DNA of 64,000 nt from Candidatus Hydrogenedens sp. (lineage in GTDB: Bacteria; Hydrogenedentota; Hydrogenedentia; Hydrogenedentales; JAEUWI01): the NCBI GenBank assembly GCA_016125095.1, contig WGMK01000024.1, positions 1 to 64,000 of the forward strand, read 5' to 3'. The first letter of the stretch is position 1. Every line of letters begins with the position of its first letter. Below, one piece after another: positions 9,121 through 17,828 of the stretch. A program made the translations under genes and the position numbers. Under the pieces are notes generated by a model. It was given only the letters and a program-made list of their open reading frames with translations, searched no databases and was not told the DNA's origin.

Positions 9121-11884
9121 TCAGCGCGAAGCCGAACAGGAACGCCAGCCAATCGCCAAGCTGCTGGTCCCACGGAAGCGCCTTGCCATCCGCGCCGCGG
9201 CAGCCCGGACACCCCGCCGTCGGCGTCGTCGGCTCGCCTTCGCCGTCGATTGTTCCTTCCCCATCCGAGGAACCCTCGCCCTCTGCGGCACCTTCGATCG
9301 CGCCTTCGCCTTCGCCTTCTGCGGTACCCTCGATGGCGCCTTCGCCCTCCGTATGGCCCTCGATCGACCCCTCGCCTTCGGTGACTCCCTCCAGGCTTCC
9401 TTCCGCACTCCCCTCTACCGTGCCTTCGGCCTGCCCTTCGGGTGTGCCTTCCAGGACGCCTTCAAATGCGCCCTCGGAAGTACCTTCACCCTCGGTCTGG
9501 ACCGTGCCCTCGCCGTCTCCCGTCTGGCAGGGTGAAACGATAACCGAGCGCACCACCGGCTCCGCTTCGAGTCCGCCGCTATCGGCCGCGGTGTAGACGA
9601 TTTCGTACTCCCCGGGAATGCTCGTATCGATCGATTCTCCGCCCGTTGCTGCCACCGCCACGCTGCCTTCGCAGGGGTCGAGCGCCGTGGCGCCAGGGTC
9701 TACCAGCGGCGCGCCGCAAACCAGCACCAGCGGGTCTTCGCCCAGCAGCGTGATTACCGGCGGCTCGGTGTCTTCTGTGATGACAACCTTACGAACCACC
9801 TGCGCCGCCGCATGGCCCGCGGCGTCCGTCACGTCGTACGTAACGCGATAGGTTTCGCCCGGCTGCGCGGTATCCAGCGAGTCTCCACCCGTTTTCACAG
9901 ACAACGTGATATCACGCTCTGCCAGGTCCGTCGCCTGAAAGCCGGGCTCGCTGTATTCCGTGCCGCATTCCAGCTCAAGTATCGAGTCTCCGGTCAGGGT
10001 GACTACGGGTTGTTCCAAGTCCCAGAGGAACATGCTGCGGCTCGCCGCCGTCACTGCGCGGGTGCCTTGAGCAGAAATTGCGCCACAGGTTCCAGTACTC
10101 GTGTTCGGATTCAGCGCCCGCAAGATTCCGCCCGTCGCGGTATCGTAGACATAGGCCAGGCCGGTATCGTAGACCGCCATTGCCCAGCGATCGTCGCGCG
10201 AAAACGCAACGGTGCGCACCCCGTTACCAGAGGTGTCACAGACTTGCAGCTGGGCGCCGGATACCGTGCTCCAAACGGCAAGGCTGCTACCCGATGCCGC
10301 CAGCAGCGCACGCTGGCCGTCGTGCGAGAAGGCCGCTTTATGAAACACGGGCGTTGTCGAATAGCCTTCCAGGGTAGCCAGCCGCTGCCCCGTCTCCGCG
10401 CTCCAAACATAGGCCGTGAAATTGGAATGTCCCGTTAATACCCGGGAACCATCCACCGACAGTGCGGCGCAACAAATCTGGTAGCCCGCGACCTGAAACG
10501 TTCGTAAGGCTTCGCCCGTGTCGGCATTCCATAGCCGGGCAGATTGATCATCCAGTGACAACGTCAGAATGCGCGTCCCGTCGCCGGATATTTCCACGGC
10601 ATCTATGCTGCCGCCGTCGCCGGCGAAACGCTTCAATTCGGTTGCCGTGTCCATATCCCAGAGGCGGGCGGTGCCGTCTTCGGATCCGGTAACGAGGAGC
10701 GCCCCGTTTCCGGAGATCGCAATATCGTTAATGCGCGTATCATGCGCCTGGAACGAGCGCACCATGGCCGCGCGTTCGAGGTTCCAATATTGAATCGCAC
10801 CGGCAAGGTCTCCGGTCACGGCCCGCACTTCATCATTCCGGAACGCGGCGGCGGTTATCCGCGATTCAATATCGACAAAGGCAAGCGGCTCCGCGGACCC
10901 GCTCGCGAGCGACCAGGATTGATAGTTCCCGTTGCTCAATCCCGCCATGACGCGTGTGCCGTCGGGTGTGACGGCGATTGCATCGACCGGAGCCTCGGCC
11001 TGCAGCGTTGCCTCCAAGGTACCGTCCGATGCATTCCAACGCCGGACCGTGGCGTCCTCCGAGCCGGTCACCACCTGCATGGAATCCGCGCTGAAGACCG
11101 CCGAGGTCACGGCACCGGTATGTCCGCTGAACTCCCGCACGAGCGCCCCGGTTGCGGTATTCCACAGTTTGGCGGTCTGGTCCATGGACGCCGTCAGCAG
11201 CAGCGAAGCATCGCTGGAAAAGGCGACGCTCGTAATGCCGTCGGTGTGCCCGGCAATCGTCCGGACTTCCGCCAAGGTGTCGCCGCTCCAAAGCTTAACC
11301 GTTCCGTCTAGCAATCCAGTCGCAACCAACGTTCCATCGGACGAATACGCGACGGCCTCGACATCGGTATCAGCCCTTAGCGATGCCGTCCGTTCCCCTG
11401 TCCTCAAATCCCAAACGCGGGCGCCTACGTTCCCCGTAATGGCCTGCAAACCATCGGGAGACACCGCCAGACAATAATTCGGCGTCCTCGTGAACTGGTT
11501 GAAAATGTACAGGGTCTGCAAGATCGCGCCCGTCTCGATATCGAACAGCGACAGCACCCCGCCCTCCCATGCGACTAGCAGTTGTGCTCCATCCTGCACA
11601 AAGGCGCATCCTCGAATGCTACCAGGGTTCCGGAAGGTGGTACCTGCAAGATTGAATACCCCGAGCTCGCGTCCGGTGTCCGCGTCCCAAAGTCGGGCGT
11701 TCCCGTCCGTGCCGCCGGTAACCAGAGAATGGCCATCCGGCGAAACGGCGAGCGAGGTAATGGCAGCTGCGTGGCGCGCTCCGAATCGCGCCGCCGGCAC
11801 ACGCACCACATCCGCCAGCGCAGGCGCGCCCGCCCCGAACACCACCACGAGACACACCAGACCAGCCATGAGGTTATTGCGCAT
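9083..11884 (-). CDS. secreted WD40 / Ig-like protein with EGx linker and C-terminal membrane tail
   Basis: The 933-aa paralogue of the 1571-aa neighbour has a signal peptide (MRNNLMAGLVCLVVVFGAGAPALA), WD40 blades (about 30-620; repeated VTGSEDGTARLWD-type motifs) and two DUF5011/HYR-like domains (about 625-785, with LECG and LVCG cysteines). A Glu-Gly-x linker follows (about 785-890), then a C-terminal unit: GCPGC, a hydrophobic stretch WLAFLFGFALMLGVGA and a basic end RLRPGS. That last layout resembles a protein-sorting or anchoring signal. I chose the ATG at 11884 because GGAGG lies 7 bases upstream; an in-frame start at 11938 would put extra residues before the signal peptide. It is likely displayed on the cell surface; the ligand is unknown. 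Confidence 0.85.
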   Translation of the reverse strand: MRNNLMAGLVCLVVVFGAGAPALADVVRVPAARFGARHAAAITSLAVSPDGHSLVTGGTDGNARLWDADTGRELGVFNLAGTTFRNPGSIRGCAFVQDGAQLLVAWEGGVLSLFDIETGAILQTLYIFNQFTRTPNYCLAVSPDGLQAITGNVGARVWDLRTGERTASLRADTDVEAVAYSSDGTLVATGLLDGTVKLWSGDTLAEVRTIAGHTDGITSVAFSSDASLLLTASMDQTAKLWNTATGALVREFSGHTGAVTSAVFSADSMQVVTGSEDATVRRWNASDGTLEATLQAEAPVDAIAVTPDGTRVMAGLSNGNYQSWSLASGSAEPLAFVDIESRITAAAFRNDEVRAVTGDLAGAIQYWNLERAAMVRSFQAHDTRINDIAISGNGALLVTGSEDGTARLWDMDTATELKRFAGDGGSIDAVEISGDGTRILTLSLDDQSARLWNADTGEALRTFQVAGYQICCAALSVDGSRVLTGHSNFTAYVWSAETGQRLATLEGYSTTPVFHKAAFSHDGQRALLAASGSSLAVWSTVSGAQLQVCDTSGNGVRTVAFSRDDRWAMAVYDTGLAYVYDTATGGILRALNPNTSTGTCGAISAQGTRAVTAASRSMFLWDLEQPVVTLTGDSILELECGTEYSEPGFQATDLAERDITLSVKTGGDSLDTAQPGETYRVTYDVTDAAGHAAAQVVRKVVITEDTEPPVITLLGEDPLVLVCGAPLVDPGATALDPCEGSVAVAATGGESIDTSIPGEYEIVYTAADSGGLEAEPVVRSVIVSPCQTGDGEGTVQTEGEGTSEGAFEGVLEGTPEGQAEGTVEGSAEGSLEGVTEGEGSIEGHTEGEGAIEGTAEGEGEGAIEGAAEGEGSSDGEGTIDGEGEPTTPTAGCPGCRGADGKALPWDQQLGDWLAFLFGFALMLGVGARLRPGS

Positions 11885-12182
11885 GACCATTCCTCCACAG
11901 GCGGCTCTGCCTAGCCACGCACGAATACCCACCGTCACGGCTTTACCGTAGCAGAGGAAACCGATTCACACAAGAAGATTCTAGAACAGCCATGGAAGCA
12001 AGACAGTATGGCTATTTTTGACAGATTTGGCAGTTCGTGCTGAGGCTGCACCCTTGATCCTGATATGCTTGGATGTCGGTTTTACCCTTACCCCCTCCTC
12101 CCTTGAAAACCTCCGCGGCCGCCCGGATACTGCGTTGCCGGGCCGTGGACGCGGCCCGTTGGAACCGGGCAGGAGTATCGAC

Positions 12183-14999
12183 ATGCAGGGTAGTAGCGGC
12201 GCCCCGGGGCGGGGCGGCTGGGTGGTGCCGAATGCGACGGCGTTTTGCGCGAGCTTCTGCATCATGCTGGTCGAACTGGTGGGCGGCCGCCTGATTTCGC
12301 AGTACCTGGGCATGTCGCTCTACACTTGGACCGCGCTCATCGGCGTGGTGATGGCGGGCATGTCGGCGGGGCATTTCGCGGGCGGCTGGCTGGCCGACCG
12401 CGCCCGCACGCGCCGCGCGCTTTCGGGGGCCTTCCTGCTGGCGGCCGCGGCCTGCGTGGCCATTCTCCCGCTGAATCACCTCATGGGAAGCCTCCAGGCG
12501 CTGCATGGGCTGGCTTGGCCGGTGCGCATCTCGCTGCACGTCGGCCTCGCGTTCTTTGTGCCGGCCATGGCGCTGGGCCTCATCATTCCGCTCGTGGCCA
12601 AGCTCGCGTTGGAACAGCAGCAGGCCTCGGGCCGCGCGGTGGGCGGCGTATTCGCCTCGAGCGTGGCGGGCAGCATCGCGGGCACCTTTGCCACCGGCTA
12701 CTACCTGATTCTCGTGCTGGCCGCATCGCGCATTCTCCTGCTTGCGGCGGGCGGACTGCTCGCCCTCAGCATCGCCTATGCGGCGGCCGCCTTCGCGCGC
12801 CGCGAATTGCTGCCCCAGCCGCCCGCGCCCGCCCAAGGAGATTCGCCCGCGGTTCTGCGCGAATGGCTTCCGCCTGCACTCACGGTGCTCTGCTCCAACA
12901 TCGCCTTCATGGTGTTCGAACTGGCCGCCATGCGCGTGGCCGCGCGCGAATTCGGCAGCTCGCTCTACACCTGGACCTCCGTGCTCGGGGTCATGCTCGC
13001 CGGCATCAGCCTGGGCAACGCCCTCGGCGGCCGCCTGGCCGATCGCACCGCTTCGCGCGCCGCCCTGTCGCGCGTATTCGTGCTGGCCGCCGCATTGCTC
13101 TTGCTCAGCCCGGCATGCAACGCCTGGATGGGCGCGTGGCACGAACAGAGCGCCTTTTTCCTCCGGCTCTCCTGGCCGGCGCAGGTGCTCGCCCGCGTCT
13201 GCGCCGCGTTCTTCCTGCCCTGCGTGGCGCTCGGATTCGTCAGCCCCATCGTGGTCAAGCGCGAACTCCAGCGCGGCCACGCCTCCGGCGTCACCGTCGG
13301 CGCCATCTACGCCTGGGGCGCTGTGGGCGGCATCCTTGGAACGTTTCTGGCCGGCTATCTGCTCATCCCCGCGCTGGGCAGCCTGCCCGTGGTGGCGCTC
13401 ATGGCGCTCCTGCTGGCCGCCACGGCCGCGGCGTGGCACCCCAAGAGCGTTCTCTCGCTGGCTGGCGCAGGCATCGCCACGGCCGCGCTCGTCGTTTCCC
13501 TCGTTCCAGCCGACAGCGTGCGAGCAGTCGCCGAGCGCCTGCACCTCCGCTACCCCACCCCCGCGCACGCGATCTACGAATCGGAAAGCGCCTATTCCTA
13601 CGTGGCGGTGCTGGCCGATGAGAAGAACCCGGACCTCCGCAAAATGAAGCTCGACAAGCTGCTGCACAGCACCATCGATGTCGGCCACCCCACCACGCTT
13701 CACTACGAATACGAGTGGCTCTACGCCGTACTGGTTGATCAGCTTGCCGGCCCCGGGCAGCCCGTGCGTGCGCTTGCCATTGGCGGCGGCGGCTACGCCT
13801 TTCCGCGCTATCTCGAACTGACCCGCCCCGGGAGCGACGTCGTCGCGGTGGAAATCGACCCGGAGGTAACCGAGGCCGCGCGCGCCGCCATGGGACTCCC
13901 GCGCGATGCCGCGATGAGCATTCACCACATGGACGCCCGCAACCTGCTCAGCGATCTGCGTCGCGAACAGATCGCCTCGCCGGATTTCGAACGTTTCGAT
14001 TTCGTGTTCGGCGATTCTTTCAACGACTACACGGTGCCGTATCAGCTCACCACGCTCGAGTTCGTCCGCCAGGTCGATGCCCTACTCGAAGACGACGGCG
14101 TCTACATGCTCAACATGATCGACCTGCTCGACTCCGGCGCCTTCCTCGGCGCCATGGTGCAGACCTGCCGCGAAGTGTTTCCGCAGGTTGCAGTGTTCGA
14201 CACCGGCCGCGCCACCGGCACGCGCGATACCTTCGTCATCGTGGCCGCCAAGCAGCCCGTCGATTTCGACGCGATTCCCGATGCCGTGCGCCAGCGCTAC
14301 GACTATCCCGGACGCCGCGTGCCGCAGCAGGAACTCGACGCGCTGATGGCGCGCAACGAGACCCGCACGCTCACCGACGATTTCGCGCCCGTGGAAAACC
14401 TGCTGGCCCCCGTGGTGCGGGCGCGCGCGGGAGAACCGGCCGACGACGCCTATGCCCTCGCGCTTTGGCATGCGCAACAGGGACAGTGGGACGAAGCCCG
14501 CGTTCAGGGCGAACGCGCCGTCGCCATCCGTCCGGTCTTTCCCGCGGCGTGGGAACTGCTCTCCGATGCCTACGCCCGCCTCGGGAATCAGGACGCCGCC
14601 GTCGTGGCGCTGGGCCGCGCCGTCGCGGGCCACCCCAAGCCGGCCAACGCGCATTACGTACATGGCCTCGCGCTCTTCCAGACCAACCAGCTGGAGGCCG
14701 CCATCGCTGCGTGGGAACAGGCCGTCGCGCTGGACGACACCCTCGGCCCCGCATGGTACAACCTCGGCGTGGCGCTCGGCTCGAAGGGCGATGTGCCGCG
14801 TGCCATGGACTGCTGGCGCAAGGCCATCGCGGCCGACCCGAAAGACGAGGGCAGTTACTACAACCTAGCGGCCGGCCACCTGATGCAGAACGACATCGCG
14901 GGCGCGCGCCAGGTGCTGGCGGACATGGAAACCGCCGGCCTCACGCCGCCCGCCGATATCGTCAAACAGATTGCGGAAGCCGAGGGCAGCCCTAGTTGA
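12183..14999 (+). CDS. polytopic membrane protein fused to spermidine-synthase-like and TPR domains
   Basis: The 938-aa fusion has an N-terminal half (about 1-430) with two similar sets of membrane helices. Each set contains the phrase SLYTWTxxxGVxxAGxSxGxxxGGxLADR, so it looks internally duplicated and MFS-like. Next comes a Rossmann methyltransferase-like domain of the spermidine synthase fold: AIGGGGYAFPR near 532, VEIDPEV near 557, FGDSFND near 610. The C-terminus (about 750-938) has TPR repeats. Membrane-bound SpeE-like proteins of this type are widespread and mostly uncharacterised, so real aminopropyl transfer is not proven. ATG 12183 was chosen because GGAG lies 7 bases upstream and the membrane region starts right after. 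The 3' end overlaps the convergent GH31 gene by 8 bp. Confidence 0.85.
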   Translation: MQGSSGAPGRGGWVVPNATAFCASFCIMLVELVGGRLISQYLGMSLYTWTALIGVVMAGMSAGHFAGGWLADRARTRRALSGAFLLAAAACVAILPLNHLMGSLQALHGLAWPVRISLHVGLAFFVPAMALGLIIPLVAKLALEQQQASGRAVGGVFASSVAGSIAGTFATGYYLILVLAASRILLLAAGGLLALSIAYAAAAFARRELLPQPPAPAQGDSPAVLREWLPPALTVLCSNIAFMVFELAAMRVAAREFGSSLYTWTSVLGVMLAGISLGNALGGRLADRTASRAALSRVFVLAAALLLLSPACNAWMGAWHEQSAFFLRLSWPAQVLARVCAAFFLPCVALGFVSPIVVKRELQRGHASGVTVGAIYAWGAVGGILGTFLAGYLLIPALGSLPVVALMALLLAATAAAWHPKSVLSLAGAGIATAALVVSLVPADSVRAVAERLHLRYPTPAHAIYESESAYSYVAVLADEKNPDLRKMKLDKLLHSTIDVGHPTTLHYEYEWLYAVLVDQLAGPGQPVRALAIGGGGYAFPRYLELTRPGSDVVAVEIDPEVTEAARAAMGLPRDAAMSIHHMDARNLLSDLRREQIASPDFERFDFVFGDSFNDYTVPYQLTTLEFVRQVDALLEDDGVYMLNMIDLLDSGAFLGAMVQTCREVFPQVAVFDTGRATGTRDTFVIVAAKQPVDFDAIPDAVRQRYDYPGRRVPQQELDALMARNETRTLTDDFAPVENLLAPVVRARAGEPADDAYALALWHAQQGQWDEARVQGERAVAIRPVFPAAWELLSDAYARLGNQDAAVVALGRAVAGHPKPANAHYVHGLALFQTNQLEAAIAAWEQAVALDDTLGPAWYNLGVALGSKGDVPRAMDCWRKAIAADPKDEGSYYNLAAGHLMQNDIAGARQVLADMETAGLTPPADIVKQIAEAEGSPS

Positions 15000-16740
15000 T
15001 TCGGTACTCCACAACGCCATCGTCCACGGCAGCGTCCTGCCGGATAACCAGCTTCTTCTTCGCCGCGTCGTAGCTCCAGTCCGTCTCCGGCAGCGCTGCG
15101 CCTGCGCGCATGACTTCGCCGGGCTTCGCATCCAGGTGTATCCGCAGGATGTGCTTCGGCAGCGCGCCTTCCAGCTTAACCACCAGGCCATCGGCACCCG
15201 GCGTCGCCGTAATCACCGTCTTGCTCTTGCCGTCCGTGTGCCGCAGTTCGTGCCGTGCGCCCTGGCCCGGATAAATCGCAAAGGTCATGTGGTCCGCATA
15301 GGTCTCGTCGCCCACCCCCGTGTAGGCGCGCTCGATGGTCATCGGAATGATCGAGCCGTCCTTCACGAATACGGGAAATTCATCGAGCGGATACTCGCGG
15401 CTCACCTCGGTGCCGCCCGCAATCGGATCGGCATCGTCATACCAATAGCGCCATTGGCCCTTGGGCAGTTTCACCGTGCGCTTCAACTTGTCTTCATAAA
15501 TCGGCGCCACGAAAAACGCGTCGCCGAAGTGGTATTCGTAATGCGGACCCTCCGGGCGCATGAGCACCGGGCCGCCTTCATGCTGCGCCACCAAGTGGCT
15601 GTACATGTACGGCACCAGCTCCGTGTGCAGCCAGTGGCACTCGCGAACGATCTCGAGTTCCTCCGGCGAGCGCAGCCACATACGGCGTTCGCCGTGGCCG
15701 CCATTCAGAAACAGCCCGCAGAACGTAGAGAATTGCGCCCAGCGGATATACAGGTTCTTCGGAATCTCGCCGCCGGAATACCCCGCGATGTCCGAGCCGA
15801 TTGCGCCGTAGCGGTTCTCGGCGGCGCGGAGAATGTCGCGCAGCGCTTCCTCAATGCCCTCATCCTCGATAGTCCAGCCGTGGTCCTGATCGCCCACCCA
15901 GGTAATCGGCGCCGAATCCAGCGGCGCGAATCCCTGCGGATGCGCCATCGGCACCTCGCCGTCGTCGATCGAGCGCGACATCGTCACAAATTCCGGGTTC
16001 TGCGTCAGGCCGTGCAGATACTCGTCGCGGTAGTAATGGTCCATGTAAGAGCGCGTCGAGATGGTGCCCGAATAGGTAGTGATCCACGGCACCGGATACT
16101 TGTCGTTGATCCAGCGGAAGCACAGCGTAGCCGTGCCGTCCAGCTTCCAGCCATCGAGCCCCCAGTCGAACACCTGCTGCTGGATGCTCCGCCACCACGC
16201 CATGGCCTCGGGGTTCGTGTAGTCGATGAACCCGCCCTTGCCCTTCCACCACCTCGTCTGCCCGCCGTCGTTCACCAGGTAGCCGCGATCCCGCACGGAC
16301 TCGTACCACTCGGTGCTGTCCTGAATTGCCGTGTCCTTGCTCTCGCTGTTCACGTTGCCCGTCATCCACAGCACCACGCGGTAGCCCTGATCCTGCAGGC
16401 GCCCGAAGAACTCCGCCGGCTTGGGATACCGTTCCTCGTCCACCACGAAATCGTTGTACTGAAGCGTCCACGGCGAATCGATGAGGATCGTCCGCACGGG
16501 AAAGTCGTGTTCCTTGTAGCCCGCCAGCAGTTCTTCCACGTAGGCCGCGGTGTTCACGTCGTCTTCCCACACCCAGCATTCCAGCGCCCAGGGCGGCGGC
16601 AGCGCCACCGTGCCGCCGTAGCGTTCCGCATTGCTGCCCCAGCCCCACATGGGCACGCCGATATACGCCGCAAACGCGAACGCAGCGAACAGCACCAGCA
16701 CCAACACCAGCAATCCGAGCTTGTACAAACAGCCTTTCAC
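14992..16740 (-). CDS. glycoside hydrolase family 31 (alpha-glycosidase), membrane-anchored or secreted
   Basis: The 582-aa product begins with an uncleaved-type signal anchor (about residues 8-28). The catalytic TIM barrel shows GH31 features: ILIDSPW, GYRVVLWMTGNVN, the likely nucleophile in WKLDGTA near residue 200, and the acid/base region GSDIAGYSGG near 315. A beta-sandwich follows (FFVAPIYEDKLKRTVKLPKGQWRYWYD). GH31 members cleave alpha-glucosides, alpha-xylosides or related sugars; the substrate is open. The start is GTG 16740 with GGAG six bases upstream. It lies 33 bp downstream of the esterase gene on the same strand, which suggests an operon for polysaccharide breakdown outside the cytoplasm. 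Confidence 0.88.
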   Translation of the reverse strand: MKGCLYKLGLLVLVLVLFAAFAFAAYIGVPMWGWGSNAERYGGTVALPPPWALECWVWEDDVNTAAYVEELLAGYKEHDFPVRTILIDSPWTLQYNDFVVDEERYPKPAEFFGRLQDQGYRVVLWMTGNVNSESKDTAIQDSTEWYESVRDRGYLVNDGGQTRWWKGKGGFIDYTNPEAMAWWRSIQQQVFDWGLDGWKLDGTATLCFRWINDKYPVPWITTYSGTISTRSYMDHYYRDEYLHGLTQNPEFVTMSRSIDDGEVPMAHPQGFAPLDSAPITWVGDQDHGWTIEDEGIEEALRDILRAAENRYGAIGSDIAGYSGGEIPKNLYIRWAQFSTFCGLFLNGGHGERRMWLRSPEELEIVRECHWLHTELVPYMYSHLVAQHEGGPVLMRPEGPHYEYHFGDAFFVAPIYEDKLKRTVKLPKGQWRYWYDDADPIAGGTEVSREYPLDEFPVFVKDGSIIPMTIERAYTGVGDETYADHMTFAIYPGQGARHELRHTDGKSKTVITATPGADGLVVKLEGALPKHILRIHLDAKPGEVMRAGAALPETDWSYDAAKKKLVIRQDAAVDDGVVEYRIN

Positions 16741-16773
16741 GGGAGTCTCCAGTGTCTCTATCGCCTGCGCCGG

Positions 16774-17706
16774 CTACTTCTTGGCCAGCGTCTTGTCGAA
16801 CCAGTCCGCGAGAATGATGACCTCGTTCGGCAGCGTAATCCACGGGTGCGTGCCGCCTTCCTTCACCAGCAGGTCGGCCTGCACGCCCGCATCCTTCAGC
16901 GCCTTCAACAACGCCTCGGATTGCGACAGCGGTACCACGGGATCCGCGTCTCCATGCAGCAGAAAGAACGGCGGCGCATCGGCCGTCACATAATACAAGG
17001 GCGAGTACTTCTTCGCCGCCGCGTCGATCTCTTCCTGCGTCTTGCCCTCGATACCGTCCTTGAACAGCAGTTCCCCAATTTGGCCGGCGATGCCTCCTTC
17101 CACCTCGGTGTCCCAGTGCAGGAAATCGGTGGGCGGAAAAAACGCCCCCGCCGCCGCGACAGTCGTGTCGAAGTGCATCAGCGGGTCTTTGGAATCGGGG
17201 TCGGCCGGCTGCGGATTAAGCGCCGTCATGCAGGTCAAGTGACCGCCCGCCGACGCGCCCATCAGCCCCAGACGGTCCGGATCGACGCCATACTCGGCCG
17301 CATGCGCCTTGATATACCGTATGCCGTGGTTAATCTGGTCGAGCATCTCCGGAAAGATGTATTCGCCCTTCGTGCCCGGGCGCAGCGCGAACACGGTGTA
17401 GCCGCGCGCGCAGAGAATGCTGAACACCTGGAAGCCCTTGTGCTCGTCCAGCCGCGCACGGCTCGTGTTCCAGCCGCCCGACACAATGTCGATGATGCCC
17501 AGCCCCTTGCCGCCGTCGGTCGGCTTGTAGAACTCTTTCCGGTTCTCCCCCGTCGGCCGGAAGATGTCCATGTAGAAGTCCTTGCCGCCCTGGGTGAGAT
17601 AAACGTGGTCGATCTCCTGGTCGAAGGGGTCTTCGCCCACCACCGCCGCGGGGGCAGCGAAAGCGGCAAACAGCAGCGACAGGACCAGCCAGAGGGGACG
17701 CAGCAT
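16774..17706 (-). CDS. secreted alpha/beta hydrolase (esterase/acetylesterase-like)
   Basis: The 310-aa protein has a signal peptide (about 1-22) and an alpha/beta hydrolase fold with the nucleophile elbow GASAGG near residue 150, an acid residue in HGDADPVVP near 254, and the catalytic His in GGTHPW near 284. It resembles the BD-FAE/acetyl-xylan-esterase-like group. AAGGAG stands 7 bases before ATG 17706. Together with the GH31 gene directly downstream it probably removes acyl groups from glycans before glycosidic cleavage; that pairing is inferred from position only. Confidence 0.87.
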   Translation of the reverse strand: MLRPLWLVLSLLFAAFAAPAAVVGEDPFDQEIDHVYLTQGGKDFYMDIFRPTGENRKEFYKPTDGGKGLGIIDIVSGGWNTSRARLDEHKGFQVFSILCARGYTVFALRPGTKGEYIFPEMLDQINHGIRYIKAHAAEYGVDPDRLGLMGASAGGHLTCMTALNPQPADPDSKDPLMHFDTTVAAAGAFFPPTDFLHWDTEVEGGIAGQIGELLFKDGIEGKTQEEIDAAAKKYSPLYYVTADAPPFFLLHGDADPVVPLSQSEALLKALKDAGVQADLLVKEGGTHPWITLPNEVIILADWFDKTLAKK

Positions 17707-17828
17707 TGTGATTCTCCTTGCGTGCGGAATACGCCATCGTAATGTACGGCCACGCGGAATGCCAGCCTGCGTTGCCCCCGGTACACGCGGTTGCTACACT
17801 CGCTGGGCAGCACCGGAGACACGCTCGC

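Noticed and set aside
12017..12040. Perfect TTGACA near 12018 as promoter of the membrane fusion gene
   Set aside because: No -10-like hexamer at the right distance.
12012..13928. 638-codon open frame antisense to the membrane/spermidine-synthase fusion
   Set aside because: Typical GC-rich shadow frame: His/Arg/Gly/Ala-rich, no domain, fully inside a well-supported gene on the other strand.
14971..17742. 923-codon plus-strand open frame across GH31 and the esterase
   Set aside because: It lies antisense to two well-supported genes, has Arg/His/Val-rich composition and no recognisable motif.
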